Assembly: GCF_001423745.1 (NCBI RefSeq) | Contig: NZ_LMPC01000031.1 | Location: 81,553 to 145,552 of the forward strand | Length of the DNA: 64,000 bases | Reading direction: 5' to 3' | From: Arthrobacter sp. Leaf337 | Lineage (GTDB): Bacteria > Actinomycetota > Actinomycetes > Actinomycetales > Micrococcaceae | Shown: one piece after another, positions 1 through 7,943 of the stretch | Numbering within the stretch: the stretch's first letter is position 1 | Layout: each line of letters opens with the position of its first letter | Position numbers and translations under genes: made by a program | The notes under the pieces: model-generated | Seen by the model: only the letters and a program-made list of their open reading frames with translations | Told to the model about the DNA's origin: nothing | Databases searched by the model: none

Positions 1-267
1 GCCACGGCCGGCCAACGCGACAAGCACCGGCCACGCCACGTTGAATTCCTGAAGTCGCAGTTCGACGGCGGCCGGCTGCTGACGAGCGGCCCCTTCGGCT
101 CCGGCGAATCCCCCGGAGCCCTGCTGATCCTCACGGGCACTTCCAAGGCCGAGGTCGAGGCACTGATGGACCAGGATCCGTTCTTCAGCAACAACCTCAT
201 CCAAGAGCGGACCATCCGGCAGTGGAACATCTTCTTCGGCGCCGAACGCGTGGACGCGCGATGCTGA
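1..267 (+). CDS. YciI-like protein, 3' part
   Basis: The last 88 codons of a gene whose start lies upstream of the window. The visible protein has the small YciI/DGPF dimeric ferredoxin-like pattern: FLKSQFDGGRLLTSGPFG, then an alternating beta segment (ALLILTG), a helix (SKAEVEALMDQDPFF) and the closing strand TIRQWNIFF. These proteins are about 90-100 residues, so little is missing. Family members are often encoded beside dehydrogenases and catabolic enzymes; most have no proven activity. The stop codon overlaps the next start by seven bases (ATGCTGA), so it is the upstream gene of the operon that continues with the alcohol dehydrogenase and flavoprotein. Function in this operon is unknown. 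Confidence 0.8.
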   Translation, partial: ATAGQRDKHRPRHVEFLKSQFDGGRLLTSGPFGSGESPGALLILTGTSKAEVEALMDQDPFFSNNLIQERTIRQWNIFFGAERVDARC

Positions 268-1364
268 CCGCCCGCACTGTTGCCAGGGAAACCATCAGCT
301 ACGAGGACGTGGCCGAGCCTGTCCTCGAGCAGGGCCGCGCCCTGGTCCGGGTCCACCATGTCACCCTGTGCGGCACCGACCTCCATATCTGGGAAGACGA
401 CTACCCGGCCGAACTGCCGGTCGTTCAGGGCCACGAGTTCTCCGGCGTCGTCGAAGCAATCGGCTACAACGCTGCGGGCATCCGCGTCGGGGACAGGGTT
501 GCCGTCAGCCCGATGACGTACTGCGGAACCTGCCGGCCATGCCTGCAGGGCCGGTTCAACGTCTGCCGCAACATCAGTTGCATCGGCTGCTATTCCGACG
601 GCGCCCTGGTGGAAGTTATCAGCGTCCCGGCGGACAAGCTGTGCCGGGTTCCCGAGGGCCTGGCGCTGGAACTCGCCGCCATGGCCGAACCCGCCTCCAT
701 CGCCATGCAGGCCGTGAACCGCGGCCGCCCCGCGGCAGGGGAAACCGTACTTGTCCTGGGCAGCGGCCCCATCGGGCTGCTCGCCACCCTGTACCTGACC
801 GACCTGGGCGTGGACGTGGTCTGCGCGGACACGGAGGTTGACCGCCTGGAGCTGGCACGCGACTTCGGTGCTGTGGACACGCTGCTGGTGGACCCGGTCG
901 GCTTCCCCGACGCCGAACAGGCTGCGCGCCTGGGGCGGCTGACCGACGGCTACGGCCCCGGCCTGGTGCTCGAGGCCACCGGCGCACCCTCCTCGCTGGA
1001 GAACGCCATACGCCTCGTAGCCAGCGCCGGCCGCATCGTCCAGGTGGGCATTTCAGCGCGCTCGGCCACGGTCTCAATGAAGGACATTCCGTTTAAGGAA
1101 CTGGACCTTCTGGGCAGCCGGAACAGCCTCAACCTGATCCCCGACGGGCTGGCCCTCCTGGCGCGCCATCCGGACCAGGCCCGGGCCCTGATGACGCACC
1201 GTTTCGGCTTCGCGGACCTGCAGCAGGCGTACGAACTGATGCGCAACCGGACGGAGAAGGTGGGCAAGGTCCTCATCGAGATGCCGGCAGCCGGCACTTC
1301 GGGAGACCGTGCCACTGCCGGAGCAGCAGCAGCAGCATTCGCACCGGCAGGAGGGCCGGCATGA
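261..1364 (+). CDS. Zinc-dependent alcohol dehydrogenase (MDR family)
   Basis: 367-residue medium-chain dehydrogenase/reductase that should oxidise a secondary alcohol or polyol with NAD(P). The catalytic zinc motif is C37-G-T-D with H58-E59 (GHEF). The structural zinc cluster is C88, C91, C94 and C102. The Rossmann glycine motif GSGPIG follows near residue 177. I chose the ATG at 261, which overlaps the YciI stop; an in-frame GTG at 222 would give a 13-residue extension with no family support. It ends in an Ala-rich tail and overlaps the next start by four bases (ATGA). Its partner is a ketosteroid-dehydrogenase-like flavoprotein, so the operon probably oxidises a cyclic or hydroxylated compound. 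The substrate cannot be read from sequence. Confidence 0.9.
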   Translation: MLTARTVARETISYEDVAEPVLEQGRALVRVHHVTLCGTDLHIWEDDYPAELPVVQGHEFSGVVEAIGYNAAGIRVGDRVAVSPMTYCGTCRPCLQGRFNVCRNISCIGCYSDGALVEVISVPADKLCRVPEGLALELAAMAEPASIAMQAVNRGRPAAGETVLVLGSGPIGLLATLYLTDLGVDVVCADTEVDRLELARDFGAVDTLLVDPVGFPDAEQAARLGRLTDGYGPGLVLEATGAPSSLENAIRLVASAGRIVQVGISARSATVSMKDIPFKELDLLGSRNSLNLIPDGLALLARHPDQARALMTHRFGFADLQQAYELMRNRTEKVGKVLIEMPAAGTSGDRATAGAAAAAFAPAGGPA

Positions 1365-3019
1365 ACCCGGTCGCAGACACCCGCGAGACCCACCCGGTGC
1401 TCACGCCGGCAGAGGAACTGGCTCCTGCATACGACGTGGTGGTGATCGGAAGCGGAGCCGCCGGCCTGGTGGCGGCAGTCCGCGCGGCGGACGCCGGGCT
1501 GAGCGTGCTGGTGGCCGAGAAGGCAGCCCTGCTGGGCGGCACCACGGCCGCCGGCGGCGGCGTGATGTGGGCTCCAAACAACCATCTGGCAGCCGAGGCC
1601 GGCTACAGCGACAGCCATGACCGCGCCGTCGAATACCTCACGGAGGCAGCAGGGCACGCCCTGTCCCCCGAAGAAATCGACTGGTACGTCCGCACCGCAC
1701 CTCGCGCCGTTGCCTACCTGACCGGCAGCACCCGGGTGTCCATGACCCCCATCGCCCGCCCCGATTACCACCTGGAGTGGAACGGAGCGGCCGACGGCGG
1801 CCGCGGCCTGGACAACAACGCCTTCGATCCGTCGGGCTACCCGGGCCTGGCGGAGGCCATCCGGCCGTCGTCGTACTTCCCGCTCCTGACCATGACGGAG
1901 CGGGACGAGCTCAACGGCCGGGCCGCCGATCCTGCCCTTCTCGAGACGAGGGCCGCCACCGGGGTGCGCACCATGGGCGGCGCACTGGTGGGCCGGCTGC
2001 TGGCGAGCGCCCTGGACCGGGGTGTCCACATCGCTGCCGAAGCACCGGTGGAGGACCTGGTCCGCGCCGGAAGTGGCTGGAGGGTCACGCTCGGTACAGC
2101 GGCGGGCCGCAACAGGACGCTGGCGGCTGCCGCCGTCGTCCTGGCCTCCGGCGGGTTCGAATGGAACCGGAGGCTGCGCCAGGCGTTCCTGCCCTTCCCG
2201 GTGACGCCCATCAGTGCGCCGTCCAACGAGGGCGACGGGCTGGAACTGGGCCTCAAGGCCGGGGCTGCGGTGGCTGACATGACGGCCATCTGGGGTGTTC
2301 CTGTGATCTCCGTTCCGGCGCACCGCTACGACGGCCGGCAGTCCGGCCGGATGGGCAATGTGGAGATGACCCTGCCCGGTTCGATCACCGTGAACGCCGC
2401 GGGAAAGCGCTTCGTCAATGAGGCTCTGAACTACCACGACGCCTGCCGGGTGTTCGCCTCGGTGGACCCCCACACGGGGCGGCAGCTGAACAATCCGGCA
2501 TGGCTGGTGTTCGACTCCGCCTACCTGTCCAAGTACCCCGTGGCCGGCTCAACGCCCGGGTCACCGGCGGAATGGATGACCTCGGCCGGAACCGTGGAGG
2601 AGCTGGCCGCGAAGCTAGGAGTGGACCCCACCGGGCTCGGCGAGACCGTGGCCCGGTTCAACAAAGATGCTGCTGCGGGCGTCGATACCGAGTTCCGCCG
2701 CGGCGCCACGCCCCAGGACCGCTTCCTGGGCGATACCGGCAACACCCCCAACCCGTGCCTGGCTCCCCTGGCCACCGGCCCGTTCCATGCGGTGCCGATT
2801 TCGGCGGGCGTGCTGGGCACCTCCGGCGGGCTGGAAACCGACTTCGACGGCCGCGTGCTGGACCGCCGGGGGGATCCGATCCCCGGGCTTTACGCCGCCG
2901 GGAACGTTGCTGCCGGCGTGTTCCGGAACAACTACCCTGGCGGCGGGGCCACCCTGGGGTCCGCCATCACGCGGGCCTTCGCCGTGGGCGAGCACCTGGC
3001 TCGGCGCCAGCAGAACTGA
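1361..3019 (+). CDS. FAD-binding dehydrogenase, 3-ketosteroid-delta-1-dehydrogenase-like
   Basis: 552-residue flavoprotein of the fumarate reductase/KstD superfamily. The N-terminal dinucleotide-binding motif is G30-S-G-A-A-G35, followed by VAEKAALLGGTTAAGGG as in KstD and fumarate reductase flavoproteins. The C-terminal FAD-closing segment near residues 509-540 contains GLYAAGNVAAG and YPGGGATLG, a signature of 3-oxosteroid dehydrogenases. The predicted reaction is 1,2-desaturation of a ketone, or reduction of an activated alkene. It is translationally coupled to the upstream alcohol dehydrogenase (ATGA overlap) and is the last gene before a strong hairpin terminator. No other steroid genes are present, so a non-steroid substrate is as likely. 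Confidence 0.85.
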   Translation: MNPVADTRETHPVLTPAEELAPAYDVVVIGSGAAGLVAAVRAADAGLSVLVAEKAALLGGTTAAGGGVMWAPNNHLAAEAGYSDSHDRAVEYLTEAAGHALSPEEIDWYVRTAPRAVAYLTGSTRVSMTPIARPDYHLEWNGAADGGRGLDNNAFDPSGYPGLAEAIRPSSYFPLLTMTERDELNGRAADPALLETRAATGVRTMGGALVGRLLASALDRGVHIAAEAPVEDLVRAGSGWRVTLGTAAGRNRTLAAAAVVLASGGFEWNRRLRQAFLPFPVTPISAPSNEGDGLELGLKAGAAVADMTAIWGVPVISVPAHRYDGRQSGRMGNVEMTLPGSITVNAAGKRFVNEALNYHDACRVFASVDPHTGRQLNNPAWLVFDSAYLSKYPVAGSTPGSPAEWMTSAGTVEELAAKLGVDPTGLGETVARFNKDAAAGVDTEFRRGATPQDRFLGDTGNTPNPCLAPLATGPFHAVPISAGVLGTSGGLETDFDGRVLDRRGDPIPGLYAAGNVAAGVFRNNYPGGGATLGSAITRAFAVGEHLARRQQN

Positions 3020-3061
3020 CAGCACGAGCAGCGCCAGGAGCGCTGAGCAGAGAACACCACG

Positions 3062-3105
3062 GCGAGGGGCCGACGGCGGGAGTTTCCGCCGTCGGCCCCT
3101 CGCCT
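3062..3105 (+). terminator. Rho-independent terminator after flavoprotein operon
   Basis: A 19-base stem (GGCGAGGGGCCGACGGCGG) with a short GAGTTT loop and its exact complement, followed by TTTTG. It closes the YciI/dehydrogenase/flavoprotein operon. Its core (GACGGCGG with CCGCCGTC) recurs in five other intergenic hairpins in this window. Confidence 0.85.
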
Positions 3106-3412
3106 TTTGTGCGTGTGACGCGGGACACAGAAGAAATTCCAGCGAAGTGATTGCCTTCCGGCCGGTCAGTCGGCCACACTTAGGGTGGATCCGCAGGAAC
3201 GACAAAACGTTCCCGGTCCCTCCGCCGGATGCATCGCACCGGCCCCGCCCCATCTCAGAATGCCGGGCCCTTCGAATCACCTTCAGCTCGAATCTCCTCC
3301 CGCCTCACACGGCACCCTTTTTGTCCTCCCCGGATTCCCTTATCCGAAGCACGGCCCGGCCCGGCCAACTTCCCTCAACACGCAGTGCCCGCCCCGCGAA
3401 AGAGAGCACCCC
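3106..3412. other. Gene-free stretch between terminator and small ORF
   Basis: About 300 bases with no convincing gene. A purine-rich ribosome-binding site (AAAGAGAG, near 3398-3405) sits ahead of the ATG at 3413. Nothing else could be assigned; a promoter for the small gene must lie here. Confidence 0.5.
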
Positions 3413-3643
3413 ATGATCAAGCACCATTCCGACATCCTGCTCGAGATCATTGCCCACGATCCCGCAACGATTGAAAACGACCTCAACAGTGCCGTGGACA
3501 TCGCCCTCCGGCACGCCATGGAGGAACGCCGCCACGGCGTGCTGGTCACGCAGACCGGCTTCTCCACCTACACCGTGGCCGTCAGCCGCGATGTTCCGTA
3601 CGGCGAAACCCGGGAGCTGCGGCAGTGGGCTTCCATCTCCTAG
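3413..3643 (+). CDS. Small conserved-type hypothetical protein
   Basis: 76 residues beginning MIKHHSDILLEIIAHDP. Start chosen at the ATG preceded by AAAGAGAG; longer in-frame readings run into non-coding sequence. The first half looks helical and amphipathic (ENDLNSAVDIALRHAMEER); the second half contains a short beta-like segment (GVLVTQTGFSTYTVAVS) and a charged end. No membrane segment, signal peptide or cysteine. Codon use matches neighbouring genes. It is monocistronic or paired with the next small gene 72 bases downstream. I do not recognise a named family. Confidence 0.65.
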   Translation: MIKHHSDILLEIIAHDPATIENDLNSAVDIALRHAMEERRHGVLVTQTGFSTYTVAVSRDVPYGETRELRQWASIS

Positions 3644-3715
3644 GAAGGTCCGCCGCTGTACGCACCCGGACCCCGCCTGTAGCGTGGGACCACACCGCGA
3701 GATCAGGAGCAGCCG

Positions 3716-3952
3716 ATGAGCACGGAACACAACGAGGCCGACGACATCGTGAGCGATGGCGTCGAGGACGAAACCAACCCGGTGCCGAGGGAAAAGCCGG
3801 CGGACCAGGCGTCCGGCCGCCACGCCGGGCCCGGCCCTGTCGATGGCCGCCCTGCCGGTGCGGACGGCACCAAACCCCCGGGACCGGCCGAGGAACAGAA
3901 CAGCAAAACCCCGGACCACCGGGGCCTCACCACCGAACCCAGCTCCAGCTGA
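3716..3952 (+). CDS. Small acidic disordered protein
   Basis: 78 residues starting MSTEHNEADDIVSDGVEDE, rich in Asp, Glu, Pro, Gly and Ala, with no predicted hydrophobic core, so probably intrinsically disordered. A good ribosome-binding site (CAGGAG) lies eight bases before the ATG. It ends just before a 52-base perfect palindrome that serves as a convergent terminator. A second acidic small protein of similar style lies at 55532. Such proteins are common in Arthrobacter genomes and usually have no assigned function; a stress-related role would be speculation. Confidence 0.6.
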   Translation: MSTEHNEADDIVSDGVEDETNPVPREKPADQASGRHAGPGPVDGRPAGADGTKPPGPAEEQNSKTPDHRGLTTEPSSS

Positions 3953-3968
3953 CATAGAAAGCGACAAC

Positions 3969-4020
3969 AAAGAGGAGGAGTCCGACGGCGGCAATTGCCG
4001 CCGTCGGACTCCTCCTCTTT
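3969..4020. terminator. 52-base perfect palindrome, bidirectional terminator
   Basis: The sequence reads identically on both strands for 52 bases: two 26-base arms with no spacer, starting AAAGAGGAGGAGTCC and centred on GCAATTGC. It lies between convergent genes and has an A-tract at one end and a T-tract at the other, so it can terminate both. The core belongs to the GACGGCGG hairpin family. Confidence 0.9.
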
Positions 4021-4059
4021 ATGCTTTTCCTGACCAGGTTGCTGACTGCGTTGTGCCGG

Positions 4060-4626
4060 TCAGGCAGTCTGGCCTGCGTGCTCGCCCTCTTCGATCTCTT
4101 CCAGCAATTTGTCGTTGAAGGCCTTGAGGTCCCCGGGGTGCCTGCTGGTGACGAAGCCCTGGTCCACCACAACCTCCTCATCGCTCCAGAGAGCGCCCGC
4201 GTTCTTCAGGTCGGTCTGGAGCGTGTGGTACGAGGTCAGCTTGCGCCCGCGGACCACGCCTGCGTCGATGAGCAGCCAGGGGCCGTGGCATATGGACGCC
4301 ACCGGCTTGTGCTGTTCGAAGAAGCTGCGGGCAAAGGCCTGCGCATCCCTGTCCACGCGGAGGTGGTCCGCATTGACCACTCCGCCCGGGATCACCAGCG
4401 CATCGAAATCAGCAGCGCGGGCCTCGGCCGCCGTGATGTCGACGTCGAACTTCTCGCCTTTTTCGGTGCCGTGGAAGCCCTGCAGTTTTCCGGCCTTGGG
4501 CGCCACGAGGGTGGGCTCGCCGCCTGCCTCCTTCACTGCGTTCCAGGGGCTGGTGAGCTCCACCTGCTCCACGCCGTCGGTCAGCAGGAACGCAACCTTC
4601 TTGCCTGCAATATTGTGCGCTGACAT
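4060..4626 (-). CDS. PfpI/DJ-1 family protein (YhbO-like)
   Basis: 188-residue cytoplasmic protein of the DJ-1/PfpI superfamily. The nucleophile elbow is S-I-C113-H114-G-P-W, the acidic partner is E20 (TDGVEQVEL), and the family sequence ALVIPGGVVNAD is at residues 76-87. Members of the YhbO/PfpI branch are described as proteases or glyoxalase III/deglycase-like enzymes that protect against reactive carbonyls and oxidative stress. Length fits the family. It is transcribed alone, divergently from the secreted protein at 4838, and faces the palindromic terminator. Which of the debated activities it has cannot be told from sequence. Confidence 0.9.
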   Translation of the reverse strand: MSAHNIAGKKVAFLLTDGVEQVELTSPWNAVKEAGGEPTLVAPKAGKLQGFHGTEKGEKFDVDITAAEARAADFDALVIPGGVVNADHLRVDRDAQAFARSFFEQHKPVASICHGPWLLIDAGVVRGRKLTSYHTLQTDLKNAGALWSDEEVVVDQGFVTSRHPGDLKAFNDKLLEEIEEGEHAGQTA

Positions 4627-4690
4627 ATGTCCTCCTTCGCCGGATGCCTTACGGCTTTAACACTAGGAACGCCGGAAATAATAAGCAAGC

Positions 4691-4707
4691 TGACAATTGG
4701 TTTGTCA
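4691..4707. promoter_or_regulatory. Inverted repeat TGACAA-N5-TTGTCA
   Basis: A perfect six-base inverted repeat with a five-base spacer in the 211-base divergent region between the PfpI-type gene and the secreted-protein gene. A further GGACAA follows at 4722-4727. It looks like a repressor site, but no regulator gene is adjacent. Confidence 0.35.
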
Positions 4708-4837
4708 GGGACAATCTGCCCCGGACAAACAGTGCTAGCACGGAAGTCAGGGACAAGGCCCCGAGCGGACCATGGAAACACGGCATCAGGAAAGGATTCC
4801 TGGCCGAAACCACAATCACCGCAACAGGAGCAAAAAA

Positions 4838-5332
4838 ATGTCCATGACCGCCGGAACAAAGAAGTCCCGCCCGTCCCGCGCCAAGATCGCACTCGTCTCA
4901 GCAATGACGCTGGGACTTGCTGCGGGCGGCGTCGCCTTGGCCGCACCAGCCCAGGCCGCCGCCACCAACTACGCCTGCACCGTGGTGCCCCTGAAGCCCA
5001 TCTTCGCGGGCTTCAACTCGTCCGGCACCAAACTGGTGGACTACCGGATCAACGTCTACTGCGGTGCCAACCGCTACGTCAACATCGAGCAGCAGCGCTG
5101 GGAAAGCGACGACTGGCCCAACGGTGACGACCACCTCGGCAACTCCTCGTTCAGCCGCTACCTCGGCCCCGCCAACGGCTGGTACACCATCCACAACGTC
5201 CGCACCCTGACCAACACCGAGATCGGCAACGAGGAGGTCTACCAGAAGGTCCGGCATCAGGAAGGCGTGGGTGGCGTCTGGTCGCCGTTCACCGGCTGGA
5301 CCGGCAGCGGCACCACGTCCATGTCCAACTAG
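4838..5332 (+). CDS. Small secreted protein of unknown function
   Basis: 164 residues. The N-terminus has a charged region (KKSRPSRAK), a hydrophobic core and an AxA site (APAQA), giving cleavage near residue 40 and an exported mature protein of about 124 residues. The mature part has two cysteines (near 47 and 71) that could form one disulfide, and many aromatic and Asn/Gly residues, suggesting a compact beta-rich domain. The start is fixed by a CAGGAG ribosome-binding site seven bases upstream; a longer in-frame ATG at 4772 lacks this. It ends before a terminator hairpin. No catalytic motif is visible and I do not recognise the family. Confidence 0.75.
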   Translation: MSMTAGTKKSRPSRAKIALVSAMTLGLAAGGVALAAPAQAAATNYACTVVPLKPIFAGFNSSGTKLVDYRINVYCGANRYVNIEQQRWESDDWPNGDDHLGNSSFSRYLGPANGWYTIHNVRTLTNTEIGNEEVYQKVRHQEGVGGVWSPFTGWTGSGTTSMSN

Positions 5333-5371
5333 TTCCGTATCCAACTGAGTCCGACCAACCAGCAGGCAATC

Positions 5372-5401
5372 CGGCGGCTGTCCCCACGGGGGCAGCCGCC
5401 G
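5372..5401. terminator. Hairpin terminator between convergent genes
   Basis: CGGCGGCTG-T-CCCC pairs with GGGG-CAGCCGCCG (one bulged T) around a short loop, followed by TTTTG. It separates the secreted-protein gene from the convergent response regulator gene. Confidence 0.75.
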
Positions 5402-5406
5402 TTTTG

Positions 5407-6063
5407 CTAGTGCCGGCGCAGGTAGGTGAGCACGGCGAGGACCCGGCGGTGGTCCTCGGGTTCGGGTCGCAGCCCCAGCTTCAGGAAGATGCTCCGGATG
5501 TGCGCCTCCACCGTCCGCTCCCCCAGGAACAGGGTCTTGCCGATCGCCTGGTTGGTGCGCCCCTGGGCCATCAGTTCCAGGACGTCCCGCTCGCGGCTGC
5601 TGAGCTCGTCCTCCCCCTGGTGTCCGTTGTGCGGCCGGGCCACCATCCGGGCCACCAGTTCAGGATCGACGGCGGTCCCGCCGGCCGCCACCCGGTACAG
5701 GGCGTCGATGAAGTCGTCGATGTCGGACACGCGTTCCTTCAGGAGGTAGCCGAGCCCTTTCGCTCCGTTCCCCAGGAGCTGCATGGCGTTCTCCGTCTCC
5801 ACATATTGGGACAGCAGCAGAACCCCCGTCCCGGGCTGGTCGCGGCGGATCGCGGTGGCGGCCTGGATGCCTTCGGTGGTGAAGGTGGGCGGCATGCGGA
5901 TGTCGACGATGGCAACATCAGGCTGCTGCGCTGCGATACATCCCAGTAGCTCCTGGGCGTCCGCGGCCTCGCACACCACCTCCAGCCCTTCGGAACTGAG
6001 CAGCGCGGCAAGGCCGCGGCGGAGCAGCGCCGAGTCGTCCGCGATGGCGACGCGCAGTGTCAT
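5407..6063 (-). CDS. NarL/LuxR-family response regulator
   Basis: 218-residue DNA-binding response regulator. The receiver domain covers residues 1-120, with acidic pocket D9-D10 and phospho-acceptor D54 in the motif VAIVDIRMPP; the conserved lysine lies in YLLKERV. The C-terminal GerE/LuxR helix-turn-helix is at about 155-205 (LSSRERDVLELMAQG, then GERTVEAHIRSIFLKL). It overlaps the upstream kinase by four bases (ATGA), so kinase and regulator are co-translated and form the cognate pair. This is the third gene of a minus-strand set that begins with a winged-helix regulator at 8780. Target genes are not identified. Confidence 0.92.
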   Translation of the reverse strand: MTLRVAIADDSALLRRGLAALLSSEGLEVVCEAADAQELLGCIAAQQPDVAIVDIRMPPTFTTEGIQAATAIRRDQPGTGVLLLSQYVETENAMQLLGNGAKGLGYLLKERVSDIDDFIDALYRVAAGGTAVDPELVARMVARPHNGHQGEDELSSRERDVLELMAQGRTNQAIGKTLFLGERTVEAHIRSIFLKLGLRPEPEDHRRVLAVLTYLRRH

Positions 6064-7919
6064 GGCAGGTCCTCCATCGGGTCGGCCGAGAAGGGCAGGG
6101 TTGCGGCCACGGTTGTTCCGCGGCCGGCCGGGCTGGTGACCGTAAGGGAGCCGCCCAGGGCCGCCGCCCGGTCGGCCAGCCCCAGCAGGCCGCCGTCGGC
6201 GCCGGGACTCGCCCCGCCGATCCCGTTATCCGTCACGTGCAGGCTGAGTCCGTCTTCCGTGCCTTTGACGCCGATCTGCAGGTTCGAGGCCCGGGCGTGC
6301 TTGGCGGCGTTGGTCACGGCCTCGGCGCAGATGAAATACGCTGCGAGTTCCACCGGCGGCGGAGGCCTTTGCGGCAGGTCAACGTCCAGCTCGATGGGCA
6401 GCGCGGACCGCTCCGCGAGCGCCGTGAGCGAGCCGCCCAGGCCTCTTTCGCGCAGCGACGGCGGGTAGACGCCCCGGGCCAGTTCACGCAGTTCCGCCAG
6501 CGCAACGGCGAGCTCGTCGCTGGCCTGCGCCACAAGGACTTTCATCTCCTCGGGGCTCGCGGCACGCCGTGCCCTCGCCAGGTCCATGGACACGCCCACC
6601 AGACGCTGCTGCGCACCGTCGTGGAGGTCCCGTTCGAGTTCACGACGCCGGGCGTCCCCGGCGGTGACTATCCGTTCCCGGGAGCGGCGGACCTCGACCA
6701 GCTGGTCCCGCAGCTGCTGCTCCATGTTCTGGTTGTCCAGGGCCAGGGACGTGGCGCTCTGCACTGCCGCCAGCAGCTGGGGCTGGTCCCGGAGTGCTTC
6801 GTCGAAAACCAGGGCCCCGACGGGCGTGCCGTTACGCTCCAGAACCATGGCCGCCCGCCCGGATCCGTCCTCCGGGACGGCGCGGGGCACGCCGTCGTCG
6901 TCCACGAATCCGGACAGCGCTGGCGACCACCGCCACAGGCTGAGGGTGGGGTCCCGGACCGACCTGCGCAAGGCGCGGATCAGCCGGTCACTGACCGGCG
7001 CCGCACCGATCTCCACCAGCAGCTCGCTCAGCGCGCCGCGGGCGAACCGGTAGCGCCAGAGCCCCAGCAGCACGGCGAGCGGGACGATCGCCGTCGCCGG
7101 GTATTGCCACAGCAGTGCCTCATTGGACAGTGTGCCGGTCAGCTGGACCACGGCAAGTGACACCCAGACGGTGGAGGCGGTCTTGATGATCACTGCCAGC
7201 CACAACGGCAGGAAGGCCGCCCGGTAGGCGGCTGAGCCGGACTGCCAGCGGGCCACGAGCACGGCCACAATTGCCAACCCGATGCCCACCTGGAGAATGC
7301 GGGCAACGTCGCCGATAGCGCTGGTGAGCTGCGGGCTGTCCCACAGCAGGAACAGGTTCCGGGACGTGGACTCCCCTGCGGCGATGTGCAGCCGGGGGTC
7401 GAAGAACGCCCAGCTCGCCACGGCAATCACCGCCCAGGCGGCGAAGAAGAAAACCACGGCCGCCCGTTCCGCACGCGAGCGCAGGACTCCGGACGGGAAG
7501 CTGAGGGCCAGCTGCAGCAGCGGAGGCTGGTACATCAGGGTCAGCCCCACCCCCACCGTAAAGAGGACCGGATCACTGGACCGCCGCACGCCGGCCGCCA
7601 GCCACAGCAGCCCGGCCACCACCAGCAGCAGGCCGGGATTCCGGTTGGGCCGGGTCTGCCACGCGGTCACGCCGGCCAGGACGAAGGCAAGCCCGACGGC
7701 GACGAACAGGGAGAGTTCAAAGACTGAGAAAGGTGCCCGGGCCGGGTTCTCGCCCCAGCGGATGACACCCTGGGCGTTGAGGACACCCAGCGTCCGGGCG
7801 GGATCCTGCAGGGCGGCCGGCTGCCAGTCGATCGAGATCAGCACCAGGGCCAGGACGCCCACGGTGGCAGCCACTACGAATACCAGTTGCTTGGGAGTCA
7901 CGGTGCTTCCCTCCGCCAA
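6060..7919 (-). CDS. Membrane sensor histidine kinase, DesK/NarL type
   Basis: 619-residue sensor kinase. Residues 1-300 hold about eight hydrophobic segments, an integral-membrane sensor without a large extracellular loop. A cytoplasmic GAF-like stretch (about 310-395) is followed by the HisKA_3 dimerisation region with phospho-acceptor H433 in ERDLHDGAQQRL. The HATPase_c domain contains the N box (EAVTNAAKHA) and a DNGIGG nucleotide box, ending near residue 610. It probably phosphorylates the overlapping LuxR-type regulator. The winged-helix regulator ends only 24 bases upstream, so it may feed two outputs. The signal is unknown; the membrane-embedded sensor suggests a lipid, redox or membrane-state cue. 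Confidence 0.92.
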   Translation of the reverse strand: MAEGSTVTPKQLVFVVAATVGVLALVLISIDWQPAALQDPARTLGVLNAQGVIRWGENPARAPFSVFELSLFVAVGLAFVLAGVTAWQTRPNRNPGLLLVVAGLLWLAAGVRRSSDPVLFTVGVGLTLMYQPPLLQLALSFPSGVLRSRAERAAVVFFFAAWAVIAVASWAFFDPRLHIAAGESTSRNLFLLWDSPQLTSAIGDVARILQVGIGLAIVAVLVARWQSGSAAYRAAFLPLWLAVIIKTASTVWVSLAVVQLTGTLSNEALLWQYPATAIVPLAVLLGLWRYRFARGALSELLVEIGAAPVSDRLIRALRRSVRDPTLSLWRWSPALSGFVDDDGVPRAVPEDGSGRAAMVLERNGTPVGALVFDEALRDQPQLLAAVQSATSLALDNQNMEQQLRDQLVEVRRSRERIVTAGDARRRELERDLHDGAQQRLVGVSMDLARARRAASPEEMKVLVAQASDELAVALAELRELARGVYPPSLRERGLGGSLTALAERSALPIELDVDLPQRPPPPVELAAYFICAEAVTNAAKHARASNLQIGVKGTEDGLSLHVTDNGIGGASPGADGGLLGLADRAAALGGSLTVTSPAGRGTTVAATLPFSADPMEDLP

Positions 7920-7943
7920 GCTTAAGAATAGGCGCCCGTCAGG

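Noticed and set aside
950..2473. 507-codon open frame on the minus strand across the dehydrogenase and flavoprotein genes
   Set aside because: Its composition is the mirror of the real genes on the other strand; no protein family motif is present. Long antisense frames are expected at this GC content.
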